The translations under genes and the position numbers were made by a program. From Burkholderia sp. lig30 (GTDB taxonomy: Bacteria > Pseudomonadota > Gammaproteobacteria > Burkholderiales > Burkholderiaceae): a stretch of 64,000 bases of DNA. The notes under the pieces were generated by a model, which saw nothing but the letters and a program-made list of their open reading frames with translations, had not been told where the DNA came from and ran no database searches. Of the stretch, positions 33,232-43,224 are shown piece by piece. The DNA lies in the NCBI RefSeq assembly GCF_000687455.2, contig NZ_JGVW01000109.1:36421-100420 (forward strand). The letters run 5' to 3'. Each line of letters opens with the position of its first letter. Position 1 is the stretch's first letter.

Positions 33232-34521
33232 TCAGTGCTCGCCGGCCCGGCCCGTTGCCGGCAGCGATACGGAAGGTGCTGCGTGACGCGTCAGCAGCAC
33301 CCACGACGACGTCAGGATGACGAACGCCGCCGCACCGACGCCGCAGATCGCGCCATAGGCGCCGAACTTCCAGCCGAGCGCCGCGACCAACACAAGCGTG
33401 AGGGCCGCCTCGAACGACGCCATCTTCACGAAGGCCCGCCTGCTTCGCGCATACAGCCACAGCGACAGGATCCGGCAGAGAAACACCAGGCAGGCGCCCA
33501 GCAGCACGGCGAACACGAATGCAAACTGATGGGAGCGGCTCCCCGGCGATTGAACCGGAAACAGCCGGATTTCCAGCAACGCGTACGCCGCGACGGCCAG
33601 GCCGACCCAGCCCGTCAACAGGCCCGCCGCGAGCTTGCGTCCGAACCCGGCTCCGCCGATCAGCCGCAATATCCGTCCGCCATTGCCGCTGATCGCCAGC
33701 GAAAACGACTGCCCGAAGTTGAAAGCCAGATTGTTGAAACCCTTGGCGACGCGATACAACGCGGCGCCGGCGGGCCCGGCCACAGCGGAAACGATCAGGA
33801 CATCCAGGTGCTTGGCGCTTGACAGCACCGCGTTCGCGTACCAACTGCTCAGCACTTCGCCGCGCGCCTGCGCAATGAAGTCGCGATACCAGCCCAGCCC
33901 GCCGCGCCCGTTTGCCGGACGGCGGCCCGGTTCGCGACCGGCCGTGTCCCGGCGTGTCAGCCACAGGTAGGCTGACAGCAACATCGCGCCATACGCGGCC
34001 TCCACCAGCAGCAACAGATCGGGAAAATGGCTGCGCCAGCCCTCGAATTCGGCGAGCAACGCGATCACGGCCAGGCGCGAAAATGCCGATAGCGTCGAGA
34101 TCGCCAGCACCACGCCGTTGCGCCCCGTCATCCTGAAGAACCCGAGCGCGAAATGCGACAGCCCGTAACACACGGGCGCGATCATGAGCATCGCGGGCTG
34201 GTTCGGCAGCGCGATCGAGCCGGTCCGGCCCAGCAGCGCGCAGGTCGCGCAGAACAGTACGGTCGAGCCGATCGCGCTGACGGCGTCAAGCGGAAGCAGG
34301 CTCGGAAACCGCGCCCGGACGCGATCGATCGTATGGACGCGCGCGGAACCGAAATTGAAGACGTCGATGGCGACGTAGAACAGCGCCAGCAACGCATACG
34401 AGCGGCCGACCAGGACGGGGTCGAAGAGATGCAGCGCCAGCGCCGCCACGGCGAAGTTCACCAGCGCCGGCAATCCGGCGCTGGCGACGACATGGATCAG
34501 GTCGGCGTTCAGGCGGCGCAT
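33232..34521 (-). CDS. Wzx-type polysaccharide flippase
   Basis: A 429-aa protein with about twelve predicted membrane helices, of the MATE/MOP flippase group. The N-terminal half has SAGLPALVNFAVAALALHLF and the middle has ANAVLSSAKHLDVLIVSAVAGPAGAALYRVAKGFNN, the pattern of lipopolysaccharide repeat-unit translocases. It would move undecaprenyl-linked repeat units to the periplasmic face. The start overlaps the end of the glycosyltransferase gene by 13 bp, so translation is coupled. Confidence 0.82.
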   Translation of the reverse strand: MRRLNADLIHVVASAGLPALVNFAVAALALHLFDPVLVGRSYALLALFYVAIDVFNFGSARVHTIDRVRARFPSLLPLDAVSAIGSTVLFCATCALLGRTGSIALPNQPAMLMIAPVCYGLSHFALGFFRMTGRNGVVLAISTLSAFSRLAVIALLAEFEGWRSHFPDLLLLVEAAYGAMLLSAYLWLTRRDTAGREPGRRPANGRGGLGWYRDFIAQARGEVLSSWYANAVLSSAKHLDVLIVSAVAGPAGAALYRVAKGFNNLAFNFGQSFSLAISGNGGRILRLIGGAGFGRKLAAGLLTGWVGLAVAAYALLEIRLFPVQSPGSRSHQFAFVFAVLLGACLVFLCRILSLWLYARSRRAFVKMASFEAALTLVLVAALGWKFGAYGAICGVGAAAFVILTSSWVLLTRHAAPSVSLPATGRAGEH

Positions 34522-35687
34522 CGTTCGACCAGGTAGCGGCAGTACGCGTCGTACTTTTCCTGCAACGCCGAATAAGAGAAACCGGCGACCTTCGCGCGCT
34601 GCCGGGCGCTCATGTCGACGAGCTGCGACGGGTCGCGCGCGATCGCTTCGATCGCGGCCTCAAGCGCGTCGACCGAGCCGGCCCGGATCAGGTCGCTCGC
34701 CGGCAGTACTTCCGGGATCCCGCCCACGCTCGTGCCGAGCACGGGCGTACCGACCGCCATCGCTTCCAGCATCGCGCGCGGCATGCCTTCCTGCAGCGAC
34801 GGCAGCACGAACAGGTCGTGTTCCGCGACCGTCGCGCAGGCTGTTTCCGACGACACCTGCCCGCGAAATACGACCGCGTTCGCGATGCCCAGCGTGTGCG
34901 CGAGCGCCTCCAGCTCCGCGCGCAACGCGCCGTCGCCGACGAGCGTCAGCACGACGGCCACGTTCTTTCGCTTCAGGCGCGACACTGCCTCGAGCAGTGC
35001 CACATGCCCCTTGCTCCGGTTATGCATCATCGACACGTTGACCAGCCGCAACGCCCCGGGGCGCGCGAGTGCATCGGGATCGCGTGCGTCGAAGAGCCGG
35101 TCCGGCAGGAACGCGTCGCTGAAGCCGAACGAAGCGGCGCGCGTACGCGGCGGATACTTCGCCTGCAGATAGGTATCCGTCACGTATCGCACGCTTTGCG
35201 CACGCCGTGCGGCGAATGCGGTCGAGCGGCAATGGAGCCATTTCGCGACGTTGCGCAGCGGATGATTCGATGCCCCCTTGCTGAAGTAATCCTCCGGGTC
35301 GGCCACGATCTCGGCCGAGAACGGCTTGCGCGTGATCCAGCACAGCAACAGGGCGAGCGTCGCCACGTTGCCCGGAAAGCGGATCATCAGCGTTTGCGCA
35401 CTCCGGATGGCGCGGTACAGCCGCGCCGTCGTGCCCGGCAAGCTCAGCAGCCAACGGCGCGCGCCGCGAATCGCGCCGAGATCGACGAACGACGTGTGCG
35501 GCCCGGTCACGAGCGAGCCGATCGGCCGCGCTTTCGGAAACGCACGCGCGACGATCCGCACCGCGTCGAAATGCGGCGCGAACCGGCCCGCGAACTTCTC
35601 GTGGCCCATATGGGGACTGTAGATTTCGCGGCCGACCCGCGAAAAATTACCGTCCATCACAAAGGTGATCGAACTGCTCGATTTCAT
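34509..35687 (-). CDS. GT4-family glycosyltransferase
   Basis: A 392-aa GT-B glycosyltransferase. The C-terminal half has the family 4 features: LRLVNVSMMHNRSKGHVALLEAV near residue 215, LTLVGDGALRAELEALA near 250, LFVLPSLQEGMPRAMLEAMAVGTPVL near 300 (the EGMPRAMLEAMA motif corresponds to the E-x7-E site), and GGIPEVL. The N-terminal acceptor half is less conserved. It would add one sugar to the lipid-linked repeat unit; the donor is unknown. The start overlaps the pyruvyl transferase gene by 41 bp; an ATG at 35657 is an alternative start. Confidence 0.85.
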   Translation of the reverse strand: MKSSSSITFVMDGNFSRVGREIYSPHMGHEKFAGRFAPHFDAVRIVARAFPKARPIGSLVTGPHTSFVDLGAIRGARRWLLSLPGTTARLYRAIRSAQTLMIRFPGNVATLALLLCWITRKPFSAEIVADPEDYFSKGASNHPLRNVAKWLHCRSTAFAARRAQSVRYVTDTYLQAKYPPRTRAASFGFSDAFLPDRLFDARDPDALARPGALRLVNVSMMHNRSKGHVALLEAVSRLKRKNVAVVLTLVGDGALRAELEALAHTLGIANAVVFRGQVSSETACATVAEHDLFVLPSLQEGMPRAMLEAMAVGTPVLGTSVGGIPEVLPASDLIRAGSVDALEAAIEAIARDPSQLVDMSARQRAKVAGFSYSALQEKYDAYCRYLVERCAA

Positions 35688-36741
35688 GACGAATCCTTTT
35701 CACCATCTCGTTATAGCGACCCGCGCCTTCCGCGCGCAGCGCGTGCCAGTACGCGCTGTCGTCCTCCGCGATCTCGCGCGCGAGCGCGGCGACGCGGTCC
35801 GCGTCGAAGTCGCTCGCATGCACGACGTAGCGCGACAGGCCGAGGTCGTCGTAGGCGGCCTGGCCTTTTCGCTCATAGGCGATATGAATGCTCGGCACGC
35901 CGGCCAGCACGCTTTCGAGGCTGCCGTGCAGCCGGACGGAGACGACCACGGGGCGCTCGCGCGCGACGAGCGTCGCCAGGTCGTCGACCTGTCCGACGCC
36001 GAACGTGTCGCGATAGAACGTGTCGTCGCCGTTGCCGCGGCCGCTGCTTTGCAGCGCGAATCCCGCTTCCGGCAACTGCTTCTCGAGGCACCGCAGATTG
36101 ACGACATAGTCGTCGCGATACGGCTTGCCCTTCAGGTCGCGGAACACGAACCGGATCGGGCGGGCCTGCCCGGCGCATCGCGTCGCCTCCGGCTTGCCGT
36201 GCGGCTTCCGGGCGATCTCGAGCACGACGAGATCGCCCGTGCGGATGCCGTGAGGATGCGCGAGCTCGTCGACGCTCTGGTCGTCGCGCAGGAACACGAC
36301 GTCGACGCAACGTCGGACCAGCGCCGCCAGCAGCGTGCCGGGCAGCGACGTCAGCGGACCGATGCTCTGCGGCAGATAGATCGACCGCTTCGAGCGCCGC
36401 AAAGCGGTGCAGGCCAGCTGGCTGCCGTGCGCGATCAGCGATTTCCAGCCTTCCATGCCGCTGGACCCACGCAGGTAGCCGCCGCCCACGCCGAAGAACA
36501 GCGCCGGCCGCGCGCGGCCGAAGCGGCGGACCGATTCGGCGCAGAACCGGGCCAGCGACCAGAGGCGGACGTTCGCGTCGTCGAGATAGCCGTGGAACGA
36601 TGCCGGATCGACGCAGACGATCGTGACGACGCCGTCGATGCCGGCGGCGCGGATCGCCTTCAGGCTCAGCTTGACCAGCAGGCCGTCGCCGCTGTTTCGC
36701 GAGCTGTACGCGTGCAACAGATAAACGTCAGGCTTGTTCAT
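35647..36741 (-). CDS. polysaccharide pyruvyl transferase family protein
   Basis: A 364-aa GT-B-like enzyme of the polysaccharide pyruvyl transferase family, which ketal-links pyruvate from phosphoenolpyruvate to sugar residues. Recognisable are YSSRNSGDGLLVKLSL near residue 13, the glycine-rich ALFFGVGGGYLRGSSG near 80, YLPQSIGPL near 122, and VSVRLHGSLESVLAGVPSIHIAYERKG near 270, where RLHG is the usual signature. Pyruvylation would give the polymer negative charge. The gene overlaps both neighbours (41 and 14 bp). Confidence 0.85.
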   Translation of the reverse strand: MNKPDVYLLHAYSSRNSGDGLLVKLSLKAIRAAGIDGVVTIVCVDPASFHGYLDDANVRLWSLARFCAESVRRFGRARPALFFGVGGGYLRGSSGMEGWKSLIAHGSQLACTALRRSKRSIYLPQSIGPLTSLPGTLLAALVRRCVDVVFLRDDQSVDELAHPHGIRTGDLVVLEIARKPHGKPEATRCAGQARPIRFVFRDLKGKPYRDDYVVNLRCLEKQLPEAGFALQSSGRGNGDDTFYRDTFGVGQVDDLATLVARERPVVVSVRLHGSLESVLAGVPSIHIAYERKGQAAYDDLGLSRYVVHASDFDADRVAALAREIAEDDSAYWHALRAEGAGRYNEMVKRIRHEIEQFDHLCDGR

Positions 36742-37789
36742 AGATCCGCATCAACGATTTCAGGAAATGCTCCTGCCTGAAGGTCTGGTCGAACACGTGC
36801 CGCGCGTTGTCGCCCATGCGCCGGCAGTTGTCGACCGTCAGGCGGTTCAGGTTGTCGGCCAGGCATGGCCCGGTGAGCTCGGTCAGGATGATTCCGTTGT
36901 AGCCGTGGATCACCTGCTCGGGCAGCGAGCTTTCGCCGGAGACGACAAGCACCTTGCCGGCACGCATCGCCTCGATCGGCACCAGCGCGAGCCCTTCCCA
37001 GCGGGACGGCACGATCACGACGTCCATCGCCTGCATCGCGGCTTTCGTCGCCGCGGCGTCGACCCAGCCGTGGTAGACGATCCGCGGATCGTCGGTCCGG
37101 CCCGTCTCGACACCGCCGCGCACGGCCACGCCGTACACGTTGATCTCGATGCCCGGCTTCAGCGCCGGCATCGCATCGAGCACGATGTCGAAACCCTTCT
37201 GGTAGTCGAGACGGCCGAAGTAGCCGACGCGGATCGTCGCGCTGCCGGACGGTCGGTCGAGGACGGCCCTGGTGTCGTCGCCGGCGATGCCCGTATAGAC
37301 GAGGTCGACCTTCGACATCGGCAGCCGGTACTTGCGCGCCGCCCGCAGTTCGTCCAGCGACATGCAGACGATCCGGTCGCACCGGCGCGCCAGCAGGCGC
37401 TCCGTCAGCGCATAGCCCAGCCGCGTCACGGTGCCGACGTCCTGCTTCAGGAACGCCCACGCATGCGGCGTGTACAGGACCTTCGCGCGGCGATGCCGGA
37501 GCAGGCGCACGTACACGCCGGGGAACGTGCTGTGGCAATGGATCACGTCGGGGCCGACGGCCTTCAGCAGCGCGCGGATCTCGCGCGCGACGCGGGCGAT
37601 GCGCGCCGGATGCCGGCTCGACCGGTATCCGATCAGCGTCAGTCCCTCCACGCCGGTCGCGCCGGACATCTTGTCGGGATCGCAGATCAGCAGGACGTCA
37701 TTGCCCATCGCGATCTGCTCGCGGGCCAGCGCGCCGACGTAGGTGGCGATGCCGCCTACCCAGGTTTCCACGACGTGCACGATCTTCAT
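36728..37789 (-). CDS. GT4-family glycosyltransferase
   Basis: A 353-aa GT-B glycosyltransferase. The N-terminus has HVVETWVGGIATYVGALARE (acceptor-domain glycine loop), VIHCHSTFPGVYVRLL and YTPHAWAFL. The donor half has VGYFGRLDYQKGFDIVLDAM near residue 188 and VPSRWEGLALVPIEAMRAGK near 265, which is the E-x7-E motif of family 4. This layout is often seen in capsule and exopolysaccharide transferases. It begins with an ATGA overlap with the BY-kinase gene and overlaps the next gene by 14 bp. Confidence 0.88.
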   Translation of the reverse strand: MKIVHVVETWVGGIATYVGALAREQIAMGNDVLLICDPDKMSGATGVEGLTLIGYRSSRHPARIARVAREIRALLKAVGPDVIHCHSTFPGVYVRLLRHRRAKVLYTPHAWAFLKQDVGTVTRLGYALTERLLARRCDRIVCMSLDELRAARKYRLPMSKVDLVYTGIAGDDTRAVLDRPSGSATIRVGYFGRLDYQKGFDIVLDAMPALKPGIEINVYGVAVRGGVETGRTDDPRIVYHGWVDAAATKAAMQAMDVVIVPSRWEGLALVPIEAMRAGKVLVVSGESSLPEQVIHGYNGIILTELTGPCLADNLNRLTVDNCRRMGDNARHVFDQTFRQEHFLKSLMRIYEQA

Positions 37790-40074
37790 GACGCCTCCCG
37801 CCGCGCGCGCGACCGGCGGCCGGCGGCTGCCTGCGTGTCGCCGTTCGCTTCGATGGAGCCGTACGGTGCATATCGATACGCGCCGTATCGGGAGCGATAG
37901 CCGAAGGCGCGCGTATCGACGCCGTTGAAGAGCACGCCGAGCAAGCCCGGCGAGAGCCGATTCAGCTGCTTCGACGATTCGGCGATCTCGCCGATCGTCG
38001 TCTGCCTGGATCGCGTCACGAGGAAGGCCGTCGCGCAGTGCGGCGCCAGGATGCTGGCGTCCGATACCGCGAGCACCGGCGGCGTATCGATGATCACGAC
38101 GTCGTAGGCGGCGCTCATCTCGTCGAGCAGGCGGAGCGTCGGTTCGCCCAGCAACAGCTCCGACGTGCGCGGCGACGGGGTGCCCGTCGGCATGACGTCC
38201 AGTCCTTCCGATACGCGGTGCGTGGCGCCGCGCAGCGACACGCGGCCCGTCAGCACGTCCGACAGCCCCGGCGAGCCGGGCACATCGAAGGATTCGTTCA
38301 GGTGACCGCGCCGCATGTCGGCATCGACCAGCAGCACGCGCTGACCGGCGGCGGCCATGACGGCCGCCAGGTTGGCCGACACGAACGACTTGCCGACACC
38401 GGGGCTCGGCCCGGTCAACAGCACGCGGTTGTTGTCCGCATCGAGCAGAGCCAGGCTGAGTGCCGTGCGCAGGCTTTTCAGGCTCTCGATGGAAGGGTCG
38501 TGCGGGTTCTCGTCGGCGAGCAGCGACGGGATGTACCCGCGCCGGGCGGCCAAAGCCGCGGCAGCGCGCTGCGCCGCCGAATCGGGGATCGTGCCGTAGA
38601 CGGCCAGTCCGGTGCGGCGCTCGATGTCGTCCGCATCGGTGACGCCGCCGAACAGCGATTCGCGCGCAACGGCCGCCGTGACGCCCAGCATCATGCCGAG
38701 AATGGCGGACAGCGCCAGGATCAGCGCCCGGCGCGGCTCGACCGGCTCTTCCGGAACGGGCGCGTTGTCCACCTCGCGAACGTTGCCGACCTTCCCGGCC
38801 GACACCAGCTTGAGCTGCTGGATGTTGTTCAGCACGCCGACGTACATCTCGTTGCCGACCTCGACGTCGCGTCGCAGCCGCAGTTCGTCCTGCTCGATAT
38901 CGGGAAACGCGCGCAGGCGCCCCGCCAGCCCGTCGATCTTCTGCTTCGCGCCGCCGATCTGCCGGTCGAGCGCCTGCATCTCGGGGTGGCCGGCCGTGAA
39001 CCGGGTCGAGGCTTCCGCGTACTTTTGCTGCAACGTCAGCAGCGTCGCCTGCGTGGCGATGCTGTCCTGCAGGTAGGCCTGCGCCTCGATGCCGAGGTTG
39101 AAGGTGCCGCGCTTGCGGCGCATCGCGTTGTATTTCGCTTCGGCCTGTTCCAGGTTCTGCTTCAGTTGCGGCGCGACGTTCTCGAGAAACGCGAGCGACT
39201 TCTCGGCTTCGGCCGATTTGCGCTTGACGTTCTGGGCCACGTACGCGGTGCCGATCGTATTGAGGATGTTCGCGACCGCGTCCGGGTCCTCACCCTTCAG
39301 CGACACGTTGATGACGTTGCTCTGCTTGCGGATCTCCGACACGTTCAGGTGCTTCTGCAGCTTCTGCAGCACCTTGAGCGCGGAATGACGCTCCACGCGG
39401 AACGCCGCGCCCGGCCGCGCATGGAGCGCGTCCACACGGATCCGGAACGTGCCGCCGGCCTGCGTCGATTCGACCAACTGCCCGAGCGCGCCTTCGATCG
39501 GCCGGTCGAGGTCGCCGTTTTCCAGCCGGAAGCGGCCGTCTGGCAGCGCCGTCAGTTCGAACGTTTCGCCCTCGAAGGCCTTCGGGACGTCGAACGTGCC
39601 GATGTCGACCGACTCGGCGCCCCAGCCGTATCCGCCGAATCCGAACAACCCGGGACGGGACAGGCCGTGCGCGCGCGCGGCGATCGCCTTGCCGACCAAC
39701 GGGAAGCGCTTCGGCGTCGCGTCGATATACAGACGCAGGTTCTCGACGGCATGGCCGACGACCATTCTCGACTTGAGGATCTCGATCTCGGCCGCCGCCT
39801 GCATCTTCGCGTCGAAGAGCGACGACACGCTGCCGAGCAGGGAGTCGGCCGAGCCCGTGTTGTCTTCGACCTGGATCAGCAGGTTCGATTCGTACACCGG
39901 CCGCGCCAGCAACGCATACGCGGCGCCGGCGGCAAACACGATCGCGGTGACGCCGGCCACCAGCCAGCGGTTCGTCAGCACCAGGTCGACATGCCGCACG
40001 AGTTCCGGCGCGTCGCCCCGGTCTGTTTCGGGTAACGGGCCCGATGCCCGGTTCATGAAAATTCTGTTCATCAT
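37786..40074 (-). CDS. Wzc/BceF-type polysaccharide co-polymerase and tyrosine autokinase
   Basis: A 762-aa inner-membrane protein controlling polymer length and export. A Wzz-like part with two membrane helices (about residues 38-58 and 465-485) encloses a long coiled-coil periplasmic region (residues about 290-430). The cytoplasmic BY-kinase has Walker A GPSPGVGKSF near residue 555, Walker A' VLLVDADMRRGHL near 580, and Walker B VVIIDTPPVL near 650. The C-terminus has the expected tyrosine cluster (five Tyr in about 15 residues, near 728-742) for autophosphorylation. The adjacent phosphatase gene should reverse this. Overlaps the next gene by ATGA. Confidence 0.92.
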   Translation of the reverse strand: MMNRIFMNRASGPLPETDRGDAPELVRHVDLVLTNRWLVAGVTAIVFAAGAAYALLARPVYESNLLIQVEDNTGSADSLLGSVSSLFDAKMQAAAEIEILKSRMVVGHAVENLRLYIDATPKRFPLVGKAIAARAHGLSRPGLFGFGGYGWGAESVDIGTFDVPKAFEGETFELTALPDGRFRLENGDLDRPIEGALGQLVESTQAGGTFRIRVDALHARPGAAFRVERHSALKVLQKLQKHLNVSEIRKQSNVINVSLKGEDPDAVANILNTIGTAYVAQNVKRKSAEAEKSLAFLENVAPQLKQNLEQAEAKYNAMRRKRGTFNLGIEAQAYLQDSIATQATLLTLQQKYAEASTRFTAGHPEMQALDRQIGGAKQKIDGLAGRLRAFPDIEQDELRLRRDVEVGNEMYVGVLNNIQQLKLVSAGKVGNVREVDNAPVPEEPVEPRRALILALSAILGMMLGVTAAVARESLFGGVTDADDIERRTGLAVYGTIPDSAAQRAAAALAARRGYIPSLLADENPHDPSIESLKSLRTALSLALLDADNNRVLLTGPSPGVGKSFVSANLAAVMAAAGQRVLLVDADMRRGHLNESFDVPGSPGLSDVLTGRVSLRGATHRVSEGLDVMPTGTPSPRTSELLLGEPTLRLLDEMSAAYDVVIIDTPPVLAVSDASILAPHCATAFLVTRSRQTTIGEIAESSKQLNRLSPGLLGVLFNGVDTRAFGYRSRYGAYRYAPYGSIEANGDTQAAAGRRSRARREAS

Positions 40075-40081
40075 TCAACAC

Positions 40082-40519
40082 TCATCTCAATGCCTCGATC
40101 TTCGGCACCCACGCGTTCACGCCGCGTTCGATCTGGGAATAGGCCTGCCTGAACGCATCGACGGGCTTCATGTACGGATCCGGCACATCCATGCCGCATT
40201 GCTTGTCGAGCGGGAACACGCGCCCCAGCGCAAACGGATAGCGCTCGACGATCGCGCGCTTCTGGCTGGCCTCCATCGTCAGCACGATGTCCGCGCCGCG
40301 AATCAGCGCCGCGGTGAGCTGCTGCGCGCGGTGCGCGGAGAGGTCGATCCCGGCGTCGGCCGACACGGCGATGGCGAGTGCGTCCGCCGGCTCCCCGACG
40401 AGCGCCGACGTGCCGGCCGACGCGACCGCGACACCGGGCAGTCGCCACCGCAGCAGCCCCTCGCCGATCGGGCTGCGGCAGATGTTTCCGGTGCAGACGA
40501 CGAGAACGCTGCGAATCAT
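40082..40519 (-). CDS. low-molecular-weight protein tyrosine phosphatase (Wzb/BceD-type)
   Basis: A 145-aa phosphatase. The P-loop VCTGNICRSPIGE (C-x5-R-S) is at residues 8-20 and the general-acid Asp-Pro lies in DVPDPYMK near residue 118. It should dephosphorylate the tyrosine tail of the BY-kinase encoded next, cycling polymer export. The ATG at 40519 is chosen because CCGGAGGAAAC precedes it; a longer frame upstream would overlap the export-protein gene. It is 7 bp before the kinase gene. Confidence 0.93.
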   Translation of the reverse strand: MIRSVLVVCTGNICRSPIGEGLLRWRLPGVAVASAGTSALVGEPADALAIAVSADAGIDLSAHRAQQLTAALIRGADIVLTMEASQKRAIVERYPFALGRVFPLDKQCGMDVPDPYMKPVDAFRQAYSQIERGVNAWVPKIEALR

Positions 40520-40566
40520 GTTTCCTCCGGTTTCTCTTGTGCGATGGCGATGGCGACGTTCCCCGG

Positions 40567-41811
40567 TCATTTCGTGACGATCGCGCCCGTCAGGCCGGCA
40601 TTGATCGCCGGCAGCAGCAGGTTCAGCACGCGGCTGAAGCGCACGAGGCTGTTGCTGTCCACATAGACGACATCCTTCGGCTGCAGGTCGAACTGGTTGG
40701 CCAGCACCATCGCGACGGGCGAGCGCGCATCGAGGTGGAACACGCGCGGCGCATCGCTCGTCGCGCCACGGATGACGTAAAGCTGCGAGGCATTCGCGCT
40801 CGCGCTGTTGAAGCTGCCGGCCTGCGACAGCGCGTCGCTCAACGTCAGCCGGCCCGTGCGCAGCGGCAGCGCGGTGATCGGCCGGGCCACTTCGCCCATC
40901 ACGTACACGCCGTTTTCCTCGCGCGGCGCCACGCGCAGCAGGTCGCCGTCGCGCAGCAGCAGGCTGGAGGGATTCACGTTGCGCGCCAGCATGCCGGGCA
41001 GGTCGAGCGGATACGACACGCCGCCGCGCACCAGCACGAGGCGGCTCTGGTCGGCCTCCGACGTGAAGCCGCCCGCGCGGCCTACGGCTTCATGAAGCGT
41101 CAGCGGCACGTCGTTGACCGGCACGGTGCCGGGCGTGCGGACTTCGCCGTCGACATGAATCTGCTTCGCGCGGAACGACGCGACGCGCACCGTGACCTTC
41201 GGCGCGACGAAATAGCGCGCGAGCGCGGCCGTGATCGCCTGACGCGCGCCGTCGATCGTCAGGCCGGCGACCGGCACGTTGCCGGCATAGGGCACCTGCA
41301 CGTTGCCCGCGTCGTCGATCACGAACCCCTGCGGCGGGTCGGACGGGCGCGTGTTCGTCTGCTGCGCCGGGCCTTGCGCGACGGCCAGTTCTGGGTGGTC
41401 CCAGACGGTGACCTGCAGCACGTCGCCCGCGCCGAGCGTATAGGCGGTGGAGCGGCCGAGCAGCGCGCCGGCCTGGGTCGCGGCGGCGCTGCGCTCGTCG
41501 GCCTTCAACTGGCGGATCAGCGTCGCGTCGATTTCGGAGATCGACACCGGCGCCGCCGTGGCCGGCGTGTGCGCGTCGCCGCTTGACACCTGCAGGCTGG
41601 CCGTGTCGGGCATCTTCATCCCCGGTGCGAACGCGCAGCCCGACAACACCGCGCAGCAAAGCACGGCGACGCATGCGCGCACGGCGCCGGGCGAAGGCGA
41701 CGGCGACGGCGCGCTCGCAGCCGCGGGATGGCGACGGCGGTCAAGGGAACGGGAGAGCGAGAATTTCAAGGGTTGGCCTATTCGTACGTGGGGGGCGCCG
41801 GGGCGACGCAC
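40567..41811 (-). CDS. Wza/OPX-type outer-membrane polysaccharide export lipoprotein
   Basis: A 414-aa lipoprotein: a hydrophobic segment ends in lipobox LSGC (near residue 59) after an Arg-rich leader. The polysaccharide export domain starts at [19 protein letters not shown] near residue 125, followed by SLBB repeats ([16 protein letters not shown] near 220 and [17 protein letters not shown] near 305). The C-terminus has an amphipathic hydrophobic stretch ([12 protein letters not shown]) like the Wza pore helix. The start is a GTG at 41811, 9 bp after the upstream stop; the long leader suggests the true start could be a later GTG. Confidence 0.88.
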   Translation of the reverse strand: MRRPGAPHVRIGQPLKFSLSRSLDRRRHPAAASAPSPSPSPGAVRACVAVLCCAVLSGCAFAPGMKMPDTASLQVSSGDAHTPATAAPVSISEIDATLIRQLKADERSAAATQAGALLGRSTAYTLGAGDVLQVTVWDHPELAVAQGPAQQTNTRPSDPPQGFVIDDAGNVQVPYAGNVPVAGLTIDGARQAITAALARYFVAPKVTVRVASFRAKQIHVDGEVRTPGTVPVNDVPLTLHEAVGRAGGFTSEADQSRLVLVRGGVSYPLDLPGMLARNVNPSSLLLRDGDLLRVAPREENGVYVMGEVARPITALPLRTGRLTLSDALSQAGSFNSASANASQLYVIRGATSDAPRVFHLDARSPVAMVLANQFDLQPKDVVYVDSNSLVRFSRVLNLLLPAINAGLTGAIVTK

Positions 41812-41820
41812 ATGGGTCGC

Positions 41821-43224
41821 TCAGTAAGCGTTCTGGTGACCGAATCCGTGCAACACCGTCGCGCCGATGATTCGCAAATCGAGCGCGAACGACCAGTTGC
41901 GCAGGTAGTACAGGTCGTACTCGACGCGCGACTGCATGCTTTCGAGCCGTTCGGTCGCGCCGCGCAGCCCGTTGACCTGCGCCCAGCCCGTGATGCCGGG
42001 TTTGATCCGGTAACGGTGGATGTAGCCGTCGACGAGCGTGCGGTATTGCGCGTCGTGTTCCACCGCATGCGGGCGCGGGCCGACGACCGACATGTCGCCG
42101 AACAGCACGTTGACGAACTGCGGCAGCTCGTCGAGGCTCGTGCGGCGCAGGAACGCGCCGACCTTCGTCACGCGCGGATCGTTGCGCGTGGCCTGGGCGA
42201 CCGTGCCGGGTTGCTCGACGTGCGCGCGCATCGTGCGGAACTTGTAGATGTCGAACGTGTGGCCGTCCGCGCCGCGCCGCTTCTGCGTGAACAGCACGGA
42301 GCCCGGCGACGTCAGCTTGACGGCCGCGGCGACCACGAGCAGCAGCGGCATCAGCACGATCAGGACCACGGCGGCGAACACGCGATCGAAGATCGCCTTT
42401 GCGACCCGCGCACCGCGCGACAACGGCGGCGCAGCCAGCGAGATCGCCGGTTCGCCGAGAATGTCCTCGACGTGACTGCCGAACAGCGCGTGCTTGCTGA
42501 CGTCGGGCATCAACCGCAGCTCGACGAAATCGTTGCGGAACTCGTCGATCACGCGGGAGATCGTGGCGTCGTCGTCGAGCGGCAGCGCGATCCAGATTTC
42601 GTCCGCGTACTCGGCGCGGGCAAAGGCGGCGAACGACGCAAGATCGGTGGCGACGAAGGTGCCGGCATCGCGCCTGATCGCGTGGCCGGTCGTGCAATAG
42701 GCGCCGACGAACCGGTAACGCGACGCGCCAGCCGTGCCGATCGATTCCGTGAGACGTTCGATCGAGTCGCCGCCGCCGACGATCGCGACACGGGACGGCG
42801 TGCCCGGCGCATGCAGGCTGCGGCGGTGGGCGATGCTCAGTCCGGCCCGGAACACGGCGAGCACGATCGCGACGCCGATCGTCCAGACGAAGAACCATGT
42901 GAGCAGCGTGGCCGTGACGGTTGTCAGCGCAATCATTTTCAGCAGTACGAATCCTTGCACGACAAACCAGAGTGCGACAGTTCGCAACGCGTAGCGCGTC
43001 GCCGGTCGCGTGCGGCCTTCGAGTCCGATTCCGGCGAGCCGCAGCGCGAATGCTGCGATCAGCGCACTGACGCCGATCAGCAGCCATTCGATTCGGAGTG
43101 CAGCGAGATTCCACAGCGAACCCTGATGCACGATTCCCGCAATGACGACGATAAGAAAGGTGTCGATCGCGCATACGGCGCGTGTGCTGCCTGTTATCCG
43201 CTTGCGCTGCATATCTCTATTCAT
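41821..43224 (-). CDS. undecaprenyl-phosphate glucose phosphotransferase (polyprenyl glycosylphosphotransferase)
   Basis: A 467-aa membrane enzyme that starts repeat-unit synthesis by moving a sugar-1-phosphate to undecaprenyl phosphate. Four N-terminal helices, a Rossmann-like CoA-binding domain ([14 protein letters not shown] near residue 145), a fifth hydrophobic segment, then the catalytic domain with [37 protein letters not shown] and [14 protein letters not shown] near 330-400. This is the WcaJ/BceB plan. The ATG at 43224 is preferred over one 26 codons upstream, as it gives a normal N-terminus with GGAG nearby. First gene of the nine-gene polysaccharide operon. Confidence 0.9.
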   Translation of the reverse strand: MNRDMQRKRITGSTRAVCAIDTFLIVVIAGIVHQGSLWNLAALRIEWLLIGVSALIAAFALRLAGIGLEGRTRPATRYALRTVALWFVVQGFVLLKMIALTTVTATLLTWFFVWTIGVAIVLAVFRAGLSIAHRRSLHAPGTPSRVAIVGGGDSIERLTESIGTAGASRYRFVGAYCTTGHAIRRDAGTFVATDLASFAAFARAEYADEIWIALPLDDDATISRVIDEFRNDFVELRLMPDVSKHALFGSHVEDILGEPAISLAAPPLSRGARVAKAIFDRVFAAVVLIVLMPLLLVVAAAVKLTSPGSVLFTQKRRGADGHTFDIYKFRTMRAHVEQPGTVAQATRNDPRVTKVGAFLRRTSLDELPQFVNVLFGDMSVVGPRPHAVEHDAQYRTLVDGYIHRYRIKPGITGWAQVNGLRGATERLESMQSRVEYDLYYLRNWSFALDLRIIGATVLHGFGHQNAY

